From: Syntrophorhabdus sp.
Lineage (GTDB): Bacteria > Desulfobacterota > BSN033 > UBA1163
Length of the DNA: 12,270 nucleotides
Direction of reading: 5' to 3'
NCBI GenBank assembly: GCA_020724025.1
Contig: DYHU01000042.1
Coordinates: forward strand, 1-12,270
Below, one piece after another: positions 12,020 to 12,270 of the stretch. A model generated the notes under the pieces. The model saw nothing but the letters and a program-made list of their open reading frames with translations, was not told the origin of the DNA and ran no database searches. Position numbers and translations under genes: made by a program. How positions within the stretch are numbered: the first letter of the stretch is position 1; every line of letters starts with the position of its first letter.

Positions 12020-12270
12020 ATGAAGATCACTGAGAAACTCGCTCTGGATGCCTTTAAAAACGATAAAGAGGCCCATATCCTTCTCGATCAAAATATCTGC
12101 CACACCTGTAAGGAGCGGTTCTGTATCTATTCCTGCCCGGCAAACCTCTACTCCCTGAATGAGAAGGGAGAGATGGTGGTGGAATTTGCCGGCTGTCTCG
12201 AATGCGGCACCTGTATGATCGCCTGCATCTATGGCTCCGTCAAATGGAAATACCCCCGCAGTGAATACGG
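12020..12270 (+). CDS. fixX: FixX ferredoxin-like protein (partial, 3' end outside window)
   Basis: The first 83 codons are visible; E. coli FixX has about 95 residues, so only the end is missing. Eight cysteines are present in two groups. C27, C30, C35 and C39 are followed by P40 (C-x2-C-x4-C-x3-C-P). C59, C62, C65 and C69 lie in GCLECGTCMIACIYG (C-x2-C-x2-C-x3-C). This supports two [4Fe-4S] clusters, as reported for FixX of nitrogen fixers and unlike E. coli FixX, which by my recollection lacks several of these cysteines. The closing WKYPRSEYG matches the YPRG-FG end of FixX. AAGGTG at 12009-12014 is the RBS. It works with FixC as the iron-sulfur partner. Confidence 0.92.
   Translation, partial: MKITEKLALDAFKNDKEAHILLDQNICHTCKERFCIYSCPANLYSLNEKGEMVVEFAGCLECGTCMIACIYGSVKWKYPRSEY

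Overview
The window holds most of an anaerobic acyl-CoA/electron-transfer operon of the carnitine (cai-fix) type. It is split by an island of about 5.9 kb that is rich in toxin-antitoxin modules and small repeats. All supported genes lie on the + strand. The source is probably an anaerobic, moderate-GC bacterium. The style fits an uncultured Desulfobacterota/Syntrophales-like lineage: FixABCX with a two-cluster FixX, several TA modules and many imperfect intergenic palindromes. That placement is inference; no rRNA or other phylogenetic marker is present.

Layout. 1-330: a cluster of GC-rich hairpins, then a strong-looking promoter with a 10-bp palindrome near the expected start of transcription. 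331-4746: CaiB-like class III CoA-transferase, CaiA-like acyl-CoA dehydrogenase/reductase, fixA, fixB. 4747-10627: the island. It starts with a REP-like element that supplies the fixB stop codon and a 140-bp MITE-like element with TA flanks. Then follow a DUF433/DUF5615 TA pair, a terminator, an ORF6N-domain protein, a short orphan ORF region, a Phd/RelE pair, a ribbon-helix-helix/PIN pair, and an AlbA_2-HATPase (Schlafen/RecG-like) regulator with a coupled 42-codon ORF in front. 10628-12270: fixC and the start of fixX, which runs off the end.

How the genes work together. The CoA-transferase would activate a carboxylic acid. The CaiA-like flavoprotein would act on the acyl/enoyl-CoA, probably as a reductase, since both usual catalytic-base positions lack Glu. 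FixA/FixB (ETF) would carry electrons between it and the FixC/FixX flavoprotein-ferredoxin pair. The physiological acid cannot be read from the sequence.

The most notable points are: the island inside a normally contiguous fixABCX cluster; three same-orientation copies of a 22-23 bp motif, about 0.9 kb apart, that bracket the Phd/RelE and RHH/PIN modules like cassette boundaries; a near-identical 19-bp repeat on either side of the DUF433/DUF5615 module; and a different palindromic element in every intergenic gap of the metabolic operon.
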